From: Actinomycetota bacterium
Lineage (GTDB): Bacteria > Actinomycetota > Thermoleophilia > Solirubrobacterales > Thermoleophilaceae
Direction of reading: 5' to 3'
DNA: 12,548 bases
Assembly: GCA_005885165.1 (NCBI GenBank)
Contig: VAXR01000059.1
Location: forward strand, 1-12,548
The notes beneath the pieces are model-generated. The model was given only the letters and a program-made list of their open reading frames with translations. It had not been told where the DNA came from and searched no databases. Positions 1-6,468 of the stretch are shown one piece after another. The position numbers were made by a program, and so were the translations under genes. Each line of letters begins with the position of its first letter. The first letter of the stretch is position 1.

Positions 1-983
1 TGATCGGGACAGGTGCATCCTCGATCCAGCTCATCCCCCGGATCCAGCCGCACGTCGGTCAGATGCACGTCTTCCAGCGGACGCCGGCGTGGGTGCTCCC
101 CCACTCCGATCGCCCGCTAACGGCGATAGAGCGCGGGCTGTTCCGCAGGATCCCGGGGGCCCAGCGGCTGGTCCGCGCCGTCGTCTACGCCCTACGCGAG
201 CTGCTCGTGCTCGGGCTGACGGTGGACCGCCGCATCATGAAGCTGCCCGAGATGATCGGCCGCCGGCACCTGCGGTCACAGGTGGCGGATCCGGAGCTGC
301 GGCGCAAGCTCATGCCGCGCTTCGCGCTCGGCTGCAAGCGGATCCTGATCTCGAACGAGTACTACCCCGCGCTCACGCAGCCGAACGTCGAGGTGGTGAC
401 CGACGCCATCAGCGAGGTGCGCGAGCGCTCGATCGTGACCGCCGACGGCCGCGAGCGCCCGGTCGACACGATCATCTGCGGGACCGGCTTCCACGTGACC
501 GACATGCCGGTTGCAACGCGCGTCCGGGGCCGCGACGGCCTGACCCTCGACGAGGTCTGGCAGGGGAGCCCGCAGGCCTACCTCGGCACCACCGTCGCCG
601 GCTTCCCGAACTTCTTCATGCTGACCGGCCCGAACACGGGCCTCGGCCACACCTCGATCGTCTACATGATCGAGTCCCAGCTCGCTTATGTGCTCGACTG
701 CCTGCGCGCGATGGAGCGGAACGACCTCGCGACGCTAGAGGTCCGGAAGGACGCGCAGGCCGAGTTCAACGCGCGCGTCCAGGCGCAGATGAAGGACACG
801 GTGTGGACCTCGGGCGGCTGCCAGAGCTGGTACATCGACGCGAAGGGGCGCAACAGCACGCTGTGGCCCGACTTCACCTGGCGCTACCGGCAGCGGACCT
901 CCGGCGTCGTGCTCGAGCACTACCTCACTGAGGAGGCGGAAAGCGCTCGAGCACCCATTCCGGTCCCAGCTCAGGCCGCCTGA
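1..983 (+). CDS. Flavin-containing (Baeyer-Villiger-type) monooxygenase, C-terminal part; 5' end outside window
   Basis: The reading frame is open from the first bases (first full codon at position 3), so the gene starts before the window. The visible part begins with IGTGASSIQ, the second Rossmann (NADPH-binding GxGxxS) motif of the family, followed by HVFQRTPAWVLP, a stretch typical of Baeyer-Villiger and CzcO-like flavoprotein monooxygenases. Further on are GTGFHVTDMP (the ATGF-type motif) and GPNTGLGHTS, also typical. The N-terminal FAD GxGxxG motif and the FxGxxxHxxxW fingerprint would lie upstream and cannot be seen. Family role: uses FAD, NADPH and O2 to insert oxygen into a ketone or oxidise a soft nucleophile; the substrate is unknown. 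The last 59 bp overlap the end of the convergent gene at 925-1413. No terminator is visible at its 3' end. Confidence 0.9.
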   Translation, partial: IGTGASSIQLIPRIQPHVGQMHVFQRTPAWVLPHSDRPLTAIERGLFRRIPGAQRLVRAVVYALRELLVLGLTVDRRIMKLPEMIGRRHLRSQVADPELRRKLMPRFALGCKRILISNEYYPALTQPNVEVVTDAISEVRERSIVTADGRERPVDTIICGTGFHVTDMPVATRVRGRDGLTLDEVWQGSPQAYLGTTVAGFPNFFMLTGPNTGLGHTSIVYMIESQLAYVLDCLRAMERNDLATLEVRKDAQAEFNARVQAQMKDTVWTSGGCQSWYIDAKGRNSTLWPDFTWRYRQRTSGVVLEHYLTEEAESARAPIPVPAQAA

Positions 984-1413
984 AGGAGCGCCCCGAGCGG
1001 CGGATGTAGTCGCCCGTGCGGGGGTCCATCGGCAGGCGCGTCTCCACCGGATACCACTCGTTGTGCTGGCGGATCAGCTCGTTGATCGAGCCGAACCGCC
1101 AGCGCTCGGCCTGCTCGCGCCAGCGTCGCGCGAAGAGCCGGGCGTCGCCGCTGCACGCCTCCTGCAGGCGCCGATAGGCGCGCTCGATGCGGCGCGTGTG
1201 CATGGCGATCGCGGCGTCGATCTCCCGCAGCCGCTCCATGTAGCGCGGGATGCCGCCCGCGTTCAGGTACGCCTCGACAGTGCGGCGGGTCTGGCGGGCT
1301 CGCCTCGAGAGCGGCTTCCCGATCGTCGCGTCGTCCTCGAAGCTGCGCGCCAGGCGGTTCTCGAGCGGGGACTCAAGCTCCTCGCGCGCACCTTGCGTCT
1401 GCGGCTCGGTCAT
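925..1413 (-). CDS. Hypothetical protein, 162 residues, charged and helical, with WYP-xE-xxLPMDPRTGDY C-terminal motif
   Basis: I do not recognise a named family. ATG start at 1413. The protein is rich in Arg and Glu. Residues about 45-105 look like a long helix or coiled coil (YMERLREIDAAIAMHTRRIE). They are followed by a more ordered-looking tail: NELIRQHNEWYPVETRLPMD (111-130), PRTGDY (131-136) and ending PEWVLERFPP. No signal peptide or membrane segment is seen, so it is probably cytoplasmic. Its reality rests on actinobacterial-looking codon bias in this frame, a protein-like composition with aromatic anchors, and a likely promoter. There is no Shine-Dalgarno: TATCTT (1427-1422, minus strand) lies 8 nt before the ATG, as in leaderless genes. 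It overlaps the monooxygenase tail to tail by 59 bp and is divergent from the DUF1697 gene across a palindrome. Function unknown. Confidence 0.75.
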   Translation of the reverse strand: MTEPQTQGAREELESPLENRLARSFEDDATIGKPLSRRARQTRRTVEAYLNAGGIPRYMERLREIDAAIAMHTRRIERAYRRLQEACSGDARLFARRWREQAERWRFGSINELIRQHNEWYPVETRLPMDPRTGDYIRRSGRSFRRPELGPEWVLERFPPPQ

Positions 1414-1421
1414 CGAAGGAG

Positions 1422-1427
1422 AAGATA
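1422..1427 (-). promoter_or_regulatory. Candidate -10 element for a leaderless start of the 162-residue gene
   Basis: TATCTT on the minus strand fits the actinobacterial TANNNT -10 pattern and ends 8 nt before the ATG at 1413. No purine-rich ribosome binding site lies between them; the stretch is pyrimidine-rich (CTCCTTCG). No convincing -35 element is seen about 17 bp upstream. This is a pattern match only. Confidence 0.3.
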
Positions 1428-1460
1428 GACCGCGGCCGTCCGCTTATTCCCGCCGTGCCG

Positions 1461-1487
1461 ACCTAGCCACACTATGTGTAGCTAGGT
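1461..1487. promoter_or_regulatory. 27-bp near-perfect palindrome in divergent promoter gap; candidate operator
   Basis: Outer arms ACCTAGC (1461-1467) and GCTAGGT (1481-1487) are perfect inverted repeats. Inner arms ACAC (1469-1472) and GTGT (1476-1479) are also perfect, centred on TAT (1473-1475). Only the pair 1468/1480 (C/A) breaks it. In the minus-strand transcript that pair becomes a U-G wobble, so RNA from that strand could form a continuous 12-bp hairpin. The palindrome lies 8 bp before the DUF1697 GTG at 1495 and about 48 bp upstream of the 162-residue gene. An in-frame TAG (1483-1485) inside the right arm shows it is not part of the DUF1697 coding region. A dimeric repressor site controlling both genes is the simplest reading; the regulator is unknown. 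Confidence 0.55.
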
Positions 1488-1494
1488 CAGGACA

Positions 1495-2052
1495 GTGCAC
1501 AGAATCGTGGCGGCGGCCCAGCGGCAGATCGCTCTCCTCAGAGGCATCAACCTGGTGAAGGTGCGGCGCGTGTCGATGCCCGAGCTGCGCGACCTCCTCA
1601 CCGGGCTCGGCTACGGCGACGTGCAGACCCTGCTGCAGAGCGGCAACGTGGTGCTCACAACCGAGCTCGAACCCGCCCGGCTCGAGCGCACGCTTGAGGA
1701 GGAGATCGCCGAGGGGCTGGGAGTCGACACGCGCGTGCTCGTGCGCACGCGCGACGAGCTGGCGGACGTGATCGCCCGCAACCAGCTCGCGACCGCCGGC
1801 CGAGACCCGCGCCGGCTCCGCGTCGCCTTCTGCGAGAGCGAGCCCGACCCGGAGGCCGTCCGGGCGCTCGCCGCCGCGGACGTCGCGCCCGAGGAGTTCG
1901 CCGCGAGGGGCCGCGAGGTCTACTCCTGGCATCCGGACGGCTTCGGAACCTCGCGCCTCCTCAAGCTCGCGACCGAGCAGAAGCTCGGGGTCGTCGCCAC
2001 CGCCCGGAACTGGAGCACCGTGACCAAGCTGCTCGAGCTGGCGGACACCTAA
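1495..2052 (+). CDS. DUF1697 family protein
   Basis: The product (185 residues) matches the DUF1697 pattern throughout. It has RQIALLRGINLVK near the start, MPELRDLLTGLGYGDVQTLL followed by QSGNVVL, an ExxxxxGLGVDTRVLVRTRDEL middle part, and a C-terminal TARNWSTVTKLLELA. DUF1697 proteins are small cytoplasmic proteins of about 180 residues with no established biochemical function. The start is uncertain: GTG at 1495 is the first possible start after the in-frame TAG at 1483-1485, while GTG at 1507 would give 181 residues and sits closer to the usual family beginning. Neither has a well-spaced ribosome binding site; AGGAC at 1489-1493 is too close to the first and far from the second. The gene is divergent from the 162-residue gene and shares the 27-bp palindrome with it. 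Confidence 0.9.
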   Translation: MHRIVAAAQRQIALLRGINLVKVRRVSMPELRDLLTGLGYGDVQTLLQSGNVVLTTELEPARLERTLEEEIAEGLGVDTRVLVRTRDELADVIARNQLATAGRDPRRLRVAFCESEPDPEAVRALAAADVAPEEFAARGREVYSWHPDGFGTSRLLKLATEQKLGVVATARNWSTVTKLLELADT

Positions 2053-2054
2053 GC

Positions 2055-2091
2055 CGCGGCGCCGATTTTGTTAAGCGTCGCGCGCGCCGCG
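2055..2091 (+). terminator. GC-rich hairpin just after the DUF1697 stop; possible terminator without U-tract
   Basis: CGCGGCGC (2055-2062) pairs perfectly with GCGCCGCG (2084-2091), an 8-bp all-GC stem with a 21-nt loop that contains ATTTTGTTAAG. It begins 3 bp after the stop codon. There is no T-run behind it. Such stems occur as terminators in high-GC actinobacteria, but alternating GC sequence forms stems by chance easily. Confidence 0.25.
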
Positions 2092-2153
2092 CATCCCCCG
2101 CCGGGGCCCCGGGTTTAGACCGGGCGAGTCAACCGACTGCAAGGAGGCACCGA

Positions 2154-3452
2154 ATGAGGTCGCTCTGGCAGCGGGCGCGAATACCGGCGCTCGTCGTCGC
2201 AGGTTGCTGTGCCGTGGTACTGCCCGTGACGGCTCAGGCGCGCAAGCACCCGAGCCCGAACGGACGACACAACGTCTCGATCAACGTGTCGGAGAATCCG
2301 GTGACCGCGGGGGATCCTGTCGTGATCTTCGGCCACCTCAGGGGACCGAACAACGCGAATCGCGTCGTGACCCTGTGGGGGCGGCTGAACACCCAGCCGC
2401 GGTTCCACCCCGTGCAGAGCACCACCACCGATTCGCACGGGTTCTACGTGTTCTTCCGGCAGAAGCGAACCGTGAACACGAACCGGCACTGGTTCGTCAA
2501 GTCGGTCGGCGCGCGCAGTCGCACCATCTACGAGCGCGTCTACTCGCTGGTCACCTTGAGCGGGCCCGCGGACGGCTCGAACCTGCTCACCGGCCCGCGC
2601 CACAAGGTGACGTTCACGGGGACCGTCTCGCCGTTCGTCGCCGGAACCCGGGTGTGGCTCCAGCGCCACAACTCGAACGGCGCGAACGACGAATGGGCGA
2701 ACATCCAGAAGTCGCGGGTGAGGAGCGACGGCACGTTCACGTTCGTGCACACATTCCGTGTGCCCGGCGACGCGGACATCCGCGTGCTGGTCCAGCGGAC
2801 GCGTAGGAACATCGCCAGTCCGTCGAACGTCCTGTCGTACCAGATCTCCCAGGCCCAGAACCCGAACCTGACGCTGAACACGTCGGAGGACCCGATCGTG
2901 TTCGGGCAGTCGGTCACCCTGAGCGGCGTGCTGAAGAACGGCGGCGGCCAACAGGTGCTGCTGTTCGCGAAGACCGCCAGGACCGGGTGGAGCCAGATCG
3001 GCCAGACCACCGCCGGCTCGGACGGGAGCTACTCGTTCGTCGAGATGCCGGCGCACAACACCCTCTACCAGACCAGGGGCGGCGGAAAGACGTCCGCCCA
3101 GCTGTTCGAGGGCGTGCGCGATCTCCTCACGGCGAACGTGTCGGCGACGGCCGTCAACGCCGGCGATCCCGTGACGTTCAGCGGCACGGTCTCCCCCGAC
3201 AAGACCGGCCACGTGATCTACCTCCAGCGCCAGAATGCCAGCGGCAACGGCTTCCACAACGTCGCGGCCGGCGTGGTGCACGCGGGGTCCACGTACTCGA
3301 TCACCCGGCGGCTGTTCTCGCCGGGGACGTTCGTGTACCGGGTGTTCATCCCGGGCGGGCCGGGCAACCAGAGCGCCGCGAGCCAGCAGTTCGCCATCAT
3401 TGTGAACCAGGACACGGCGCAGCAGGTGAACGGCGGCGGCGGAGGGCCGTAG
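2154..3452 (+). CDS. Secreted protein with four Ig-like beta-sandwich repeats
   Basis: 432 residues. ATG start is supported by a strong ribosome binding site, AAGGAGG (2141-2147), 6 nt upstream. The N-terminus is a signal peptide: basic MRSLWQRAR, hydrophobic core to about residue 25, likely signal peptidase I cleavage after AQA (29). A V-A-G-C (15-18) lipobox-like string exists but the hydrophobic stretch before it is short. The mature part is made of about four repeats of 85-100 residues (roughly 40-128, 130-234, 236-322, 323-423). Repeat cores look alike: ENPVTAGDPVVIFGHL, SEDPIVFGQSVTLSGVL, ATAVNAGDPVTFSGTV. Each is followed by V-x-L-Q/W/F and a TxSDGxYxF-like strand. This is typical of bacterial Ig-like folds, often involved in adhesion or matrix binding. 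The protein ends in a Gly-rich tail with no sortase motif or membrane anchor. The ligand is unknown. It precedes an exported transglycosylase by 85 bp. Confidence 0.85.
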   Translation: MRSLWQRARIPALVVAGCCAVVLPVTAQARKHPSPNGRHNVSINVSENPVTAGDPVVIFGHLRGPNNANRVVTLWGRLNTQPRFHPVQSTTTDSHGFYVFFRQKRTVNTNRHWFVKSVGARSRTIYERVYSLVTLSGPADGSNLLTGPRHKVTFTGTVSPFVAGTRVWLQRHNSNGANDEWANIQKSRVRSDGTFTFVHTFRVPGDADIRVLVQRTRRNIASPSNVLSYQISQAQNPNLTLNTSEDPIVFGQSVTLSGVLKNGGGQQVLLFAKTARTGWSQIGQTTAGSDGSYSFVEMPAHNTLYQTRGGGKTSAQLFEGVRDLLTANVSATAVNAGDPVTFSGTVSPDKTGHVIYLQRQNASGNGFHNVAAGVVHAGSTYSITRRLFSPGTFVYRVFIPGGPGNQSAASQQFAIIVNQDTAQQVNGGGGGP

Positions 3453-3460
3453 CCGCCGCC
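3432..3460 (+). terminator. 9-bp GC hairpin spanning the stop codon of the Ig-repeat gene
   Basis: GGCGGCGGC (3432-3440) pairs perfectly with GCCGCCGCC (3452-3460) around an 11-nt loop. The stop codon TAG (3450-3452) sits at the loop/stem edge. The left arm encodes the terminal Gly run, so the symmetry may partly reflect the coding of poly-Gly. No T-tract follows. It may be a weak terminator or an RNA 3'-end stabiliser. Confidence 0.3.
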
Positions 3461-3473
3461 CCCGCCTGGGTTA

Positions 3474-3485
3474 GGACAAATGTCC
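3474..3485. repeat. Small inverted repeat GGACA-AA-TGTCC in the gap before the transglycosylase gene
   Basis: GGACA (3474-3478) and TGTCC (3481-3485) are perfect inverted arms separated by AA. It lies 53 bp before the ATG at 3538 in an 85-bp gap that otherwise holds C-rich sequence, then CGCA-AGT-TGCG (3507-3517) followed by six T (3518-3523). It could be a protein-binding site in a promoter for the transglycosylase gene; nothing in the sequence proves this. Confidence 0.3.
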
Positions 3486-3506
3486 AGGTCGGCCCCCGCC
3501 GATTCC

Positions 3507-3523
3507 CGCAAGTTGCGTTTTTT
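3507..3523 (+). terminator. Short stem-loop plus T6; weak intrinsic terminator candidate
   Basis: CGCA (3507-3510) and TGCG (3514-3517) form a 4-bp stem with a 3-nt loop, followed directly by TTTTTT (3518-3523). It is the only stem plus T-run that stood out when I read the window. The stem is shorter than usual for intrinsic terminators, and it ends only 14 bp before the next ATG. It may partly separate the Ig-repeat gene from the transglycosylase gene. Confidence 0.25.
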
Positions 3524-3537
3524 CCGAGGCATGGATC

Positions 3538-4302
3538 ATGCGGACGCGCCCAATCGCGTGGGCACTCGCGTGCCTGCTCGCCGTCGGCGCCACCCTCCCC
3601 GCGCTAGCCGCGACCGGTGGTGTGACGGTTGCTGCTGCCTCCCAGCACCTCGGTGACCGGGTGCTGAGCATCGGCATGTCCGGCGACGACGTCCGAGCGC
3701 TCCAGCAGCTCCTCACGAAGCGCGGCTTCCCGCTGACTGCCGACGGCCAGTTCGGGCCGCACACCCGCGACGCGGTGATGCGCGCGCAGCGGGCCTACGG
3801 GCTGACGGTCGACGGCATCGTCGGGCCGCAGACCCTCGGCGCCCTCAACCACGGCAACCCGCCGAAGAGCCATCACAAGAGCCACAAGCGGCCGTGCTCG
3901 AGCAGCCCCGGCAGCGGCGACTACGTGACGCGCTGGCGGCCGGTGGTCAAGTGCGTCCTCGGCATGCTCCACCAGAGCAAGTCGAACACGAACGTCGGCT
4001 ACGTCTTCATCATCATCCGGTTCGAGTCGGGCGGCAATCCGCGGGCGATCAACGGGACGGACATCAACGCCCAGAACGGCGATCCCTCGCGCGGGCTCAT
4101 GCAGACGATCGGCGCGACCTTCAGCGCGTACCGGAGCCACAAGCTGAAGAACGACATCTACGACCCGGCCGCCAACATCTACGCCGGGCTCAACTACGGC
4201 ATCTCGCGGTACGGCTCGGTCCACAACATCCCCGGCGTGAAGAGCATCCTCGCCGGCCACGGCTACGTGCCGTACAAGCTGCTTCAGCGGACCGTCCGCT
4301 GA
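3538..4302 (+). CDS. Exported peptidoglycan-binding lytic transglycosylase (PG_binding_1 + SLT domain)
   Basis: 254 residues. ATG start with a short GAGG about 9 nt upstream. Signal peptide: MRTRPIAW followed by a hydrophobic core, with cleavage likely after ALA (24). Residues 42-103 are a peptidoglycan-binding domain (GMSGDDVRALQQLLTKRGF, ADGQFGPHTRDAV, VDGIVGPQTLGALN). A basic linker (HHKSHKRPC) leads to a soluble-lytic-transglycosylase-type catalytic domain (about 119-246). In it RFESGGNPRAIN holds the expected catalytic Glu (E163), followed by DPSRGLMQT (182-190) and AGLNYGISRYG. The family cleaves the MurNAc-GlcNAc bond of peptidoglycan, giving 1,6-anhydro ends. Cys120 and Cys139 are the only cysteines in the mature part and could form a disulfide outside the cell. 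Its role is probably wall remodelling or spore/cell separation (inferred). It ends 9 bp before the convergent PucR gene. Confidence 0.9.
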   Translation: MRTRPIAWALACLLAVGATLPALAATGGVTVAAASQHLGDRVLSIGMSGDDVRALQQLLTKRGFPLTADGQFGPHTRDAVMRAQRAYGLTVDGIVGPQTLGALNHGNPPKSHHKSHKRPCSSSPGSGDYVTRWRPVVKCVLGMLHQSKSNTNVGYVFIIIRFESGGNPRAINGTDINAQNGDPSRGLMQTIGATFSAYRSHKLKNDIYDPAANIYAGLNYGISRYGSVHNIPGVKSILAGHGYVPYKLLQRTVR

Positions 4303-4311
4303 CGCCCTCGA

Positions 4312-5499
4312 CTACGGCACCGTAACCCCGCTCGCGCGCAGCGCGACCTCGAGCTCGAAGCGGCCGTCCGGATCGTCGAGCGAGCCCCCGAGGAGCTTCC
4401 TCAGGCGGCTCAGGCGGTAGCGGACCGTCTGCGGGTGGACGTGGAGCGCGCGCGCCATCGCCGCCGCGTTGCCGTGCTGCTGGACGTACGCGAGAGCCGT
4501 CTTCTCGAGGCGGGTGCGAGCGGCGGGGCTCAGCGTCCCGAGCGGCCGGAGCCGCCGCGCCGCGATCCGCTCGATCAGCACACGGTTCTCCGAGACCAGC
4601 ACCTCGGCCAGGCGATCCTCGGCCATCACCAGCTCGGTCGGTGCGGCGCCGGCGCCGTCCGCGGCGCGCAGGGCGGCGCGCGCCAGCGACCACGAAGCGG
4701 CGAGCTTCGCAACCTGCCCGCTCGGGCCGAGCGCGGCGCCGAGCCCGTCCGCCGCCGCAGCGATCGCCGTCCCGCGTCCCGGCCCGCCCGGATCGGGGAT
4801 CACGACGCACCCGGCGCCCTGGTGCGGCGCAGCCAGGACGTCGGCGGGGAGCCGGCGCGCGATGCGGCCGAGGTCGCCTTCATTGCACGCGAGCGCCGCG
4901 GCGCTGCGCGGGAGGCTCCACGCGGCCAGGGCGGCGGCGGGCTCGAGGTCGGCGCGGGCCACGGGCACCTCGGAGAGCAGCATCGCGAGCAGCTCGCGGC
5001 GGCGGCGCTGACGCTCGCCCTCGAGCTCCGACTGGGCCTGGGCGTAGCCCTCGACGGAGTCCGCGGAGAGCTCGTCGATGTAGGCGAAGATGGCCTCGGC
5101 CAACGCGCTCAGCACCTCCGGGTCGACCGGGGCCTCGCGTGCGGCCCGGGCGATGCGCCGCCAGGCCACGCGCGCGCCGACTCGGTACGCGGCCTGGAGC
5201 GCGTCGAGCGTCCGGCCCTGCCGCAGCTCGCCGCGCCCGAGCGCCCGGTAGACCTCGCGGCCCCGCTCGCGGCCGCGGTCCGGGTCGCGTATCAGCTCCA
5301 CGAACTGGGCGAGCGCCTCGGTCACGCCGGTGCGGACCCCGCGGCCGAACGATCCCTCGAGCGGGCGCGCGTACTCGGGGACCTCGGCGGCGATCGAGTC
5401 GAGGATGTCCTCGGTGATCCCCGGCAGCTCGGGCGCGATCACGTCCGCAACGTCTGCGGGCAGGGAGCGCCAAGGCTCAGCTCTGGCAGAAGTTGTCAT
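4312..5499 (-). CDS. PucR/CdaR-type helix-turn-helix transcriptional regulator with RsbRD-like N-terminal domain
   Basis: 395 residues, ATG at 5499. The C-terminus (about 328-392) is the PucR-type HTH_30 domain: LEKTALAYVQQHGNAAAMAR, then ALHVHPQTVRYRLSRLRKLL and DPDGRFELEVALRA. The first 150 residues resemble the RsbRD-like N-terminal domain (helical, ending FAYIDELSADSVEGYAQAQS). A degenerate GGDEF-like middle region common in this family fills 170-310. No metal-binding or membrane segment is seen, so it is a cytoplasmic DNA-binding protein. Its ligand or signal is unknown; characterised relatives control purine and sugar-acid catabolism. No ribosome binding site precedes the start (CTTATCACTTAG before the ATG). 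It is divergent from the desaturase gene with 78 bp between, so it may control that gene, itself, or both. Confidence 0.88.
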   Translation of the reverse strand: MTTSARAEPWRSLPADVADVIAPELPGITEDILDSIAAEVPEYARPLEGSFGRGVRTGVTEALAQFVELIRDPDRGRERGREVYRALGRGELRQGRTLDALQAAYRVGARVAWRRIARAAREAPVDPEVLSALAEAIFAYIDELSADSVEGYAQAQSELEGERQRRRRELLAMLLSEVPVARADLEPAAALAAWSLPRSAAALACNEGDLGRIARRLPADVLAAPHQGAGCVVIPDPGGPGRGTAIAAAADGLGAALGPSGQVAKLAASWSLARAALRAADGAGAAPTELVMAEDRLAEVLVSENRVLIERIAARRLRPLGTLSPAARTRLEKTALAYVQQHGNAAAMARALHVHPQTVRYRLSRLRKLLGGSLDDPDGRFELEVALRASGVTVP

Positions 5500-5577
5500 C
5501 TAAGTGATAAGACGGGCACCTCGAAAGTGGGATGACAGCGTAGTCTCGTCTCCACCTGCGCGCTTTTCTTGGCCCCT
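5500..5577. promoter_or_regulatory. Divergent promoter gap between PucR regulator and desaturase
   Basis: The gap is 78 bp and must hold both promoters. TAAGTGATAAG (5501-5511) adjoins the PucR start. A TAGTCT (-10-like, TANNNT) at 5541-5546 lies 31 bp before the desaturase GTG. No good -35 partner and no long palindrome are visible. Neither gene has a Shine-Dalgarno sequence here. Confidence 0.35.
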
Positions 5578-6468
5578 GTGACGAGGACTGAGAAGATCGC
5601 GAACCTGAGCGCTGTCGTCGTGCCATTCGCGGCCACCGTGGCGGCGGTCGTACTCCTCTGGAACGACCTCGTGGGCCTGTCCGACCTGGCGATGATGGGC
5701 GCCCTGTACGTCCTCACCGGGCTCGGAGTGACGGTGGGGTTCCACCGGCTCCTGACGCACCGCTCGTTCCGGACCTCGAAGCCGCTCGAGTACGCATTCG
5801 CCGTCCTCGGCTCGATGGCCGTCCAGGGCCCCGTGATCGGCTGGGTCGCCGACCACCGCAAGCACCACGCCCACACCGACGTCGAGGGCGACCCGCACAG
5901 CCCGCACGTCGGTCACGGCCACGGCGTCCGCGGCGTGCTCCGCGGCCTCTGGCACGCGCACGCCGGCTGGCTGATGGTCGAGCAGGGGCGAGCGGACTGG
6001 CGCCGCTACGCGCGCGATCTCTACGAGGACCGCGGGATGCGGTTCCTGAGCCGCCACTTCGTTGCGCTCGTCGTCGTGAGCCTGGCGGTCCCGGCGCTCG
6101 CCGGATATGCGCTCAGCGGGAGCGTCGCGGGCGCGGCGACCGGCCTGCTCTGGGGCGGGCTCGTGCGGATCTTCCTCGTCCACCACGTCACGTGGAGCGT
6201 CAACTCGATCTGCCACTTTCTCGGCCGGCGCCGCTTCGAGACCGACGACGAGTCGAGGAACGTCTTCTGGCTCGCCCTCCCGTCGTTCGGCGAGTCGTGG
6301 CACCACAACCACCACGCCTTCCCGCGCTCCGCCGTCCACGGCCTCCGGCGGTGGGAGCTCGATCCCTCCGGTGCGGTGATCGCCGCCATGGAGAAGGTCG
6401 GCCTGGCGAGGAACGTCGTGCGGATCGCGCCCGAGCGGCAGGCGCAGCGCGAGGCCGCCCCGACCTAG
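5578..6468 (+). CDS. Membrane-bound acyl-CoA / lipid fatty-acid desaturase
   Basis: 296 residues from GTG at 5578; TTG at 5569 would add three residues. The three histidine boxes of the delta-9-type desaturase family are intact: HRLLTH (56-61, HX4H), HRKHH (93-97, HX3H/HXXHH) and HHNHHAFP (242-249). The supporting NSICHFLG (His213) is also present. These bind the di-iron centre that uses O2 and electrons to introduce a cis double bond into a long acyl chain. Hydrophobic segments at about 10-28, 33-52 and 155-198 fit membrane hairpins. The C-terminal 25 residues are polar. No fused cytochrome b5 domain or ferredoxin gene is nearby, so the electron donor is encoded elsewhere. The role is probably membrane fluidity (inferred). 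Divergent from the PucR regulator. Confidence 0.9.
   Translation: MTRTEKIANLSAVVVPFAATVAAVVLLWNDLVGLSDLAMMGALYVLTGLGVTVGFHRLLTHRSFRTSKPLEYAFAVLGSMAVQGPVIGWVADHRKHHAHTDVEGDPHSPHVGHGHGVRGVLRGLWHAHAGWLMVEQGRADWRRYARDLYEDRGMRFLSRHFVALVVVSLAVPALAGYALSGSVAGAATGLLWGGLVRIFLVHHVTWSVNSICHFLGRRRFETDDESRNVFWLALPSFGESWHHNHHAFPRSAVHGLRRWELDPSGAVIAAMEKVGLARNVVRIAPERQAQREAAPT

Noticed and set aside
1461..1487. DtxR/IdeR iron box
   Set aside because: The arms contain CCTAG/CTAGG, but the spacing and core do not fit the 19-bp TTAGGTTAGGCTAACCTAA site.
2166..2207. Lipoprotein signal (V-A-G-C lipobox, Cys18) in the Ig-repeat protein
   Set aside because: The hydrophobic stretch before Cys18 is only about six residues and hydrophobicity continues after it to an AQA site. 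Signal peptidase I cleavage fits better, though this is not certain.
2115..3281. Minus-strand open frame of 388 codons opposite the Ig-repeat gene
   Set aside because: Antisense shadow: the plus-strand gene has a ribosome binding site, signal peptide and repeats, while this frame has none.
3477..3506. Flagellar sigma-28-type promoter (CAAA ... GCCGAT)
   Set aside because: The spacing is 17 bp instead of about 15, the -35 is off consensus, and no flagellar gene follows.
4435..5535. Plus-strand open frame of 366 codons opposite the PucR gene
   Set aside because: Arg/Ala/Gly-rich translation without motifs; the minus-strand gene has a clear PucR helix-turn-helix.
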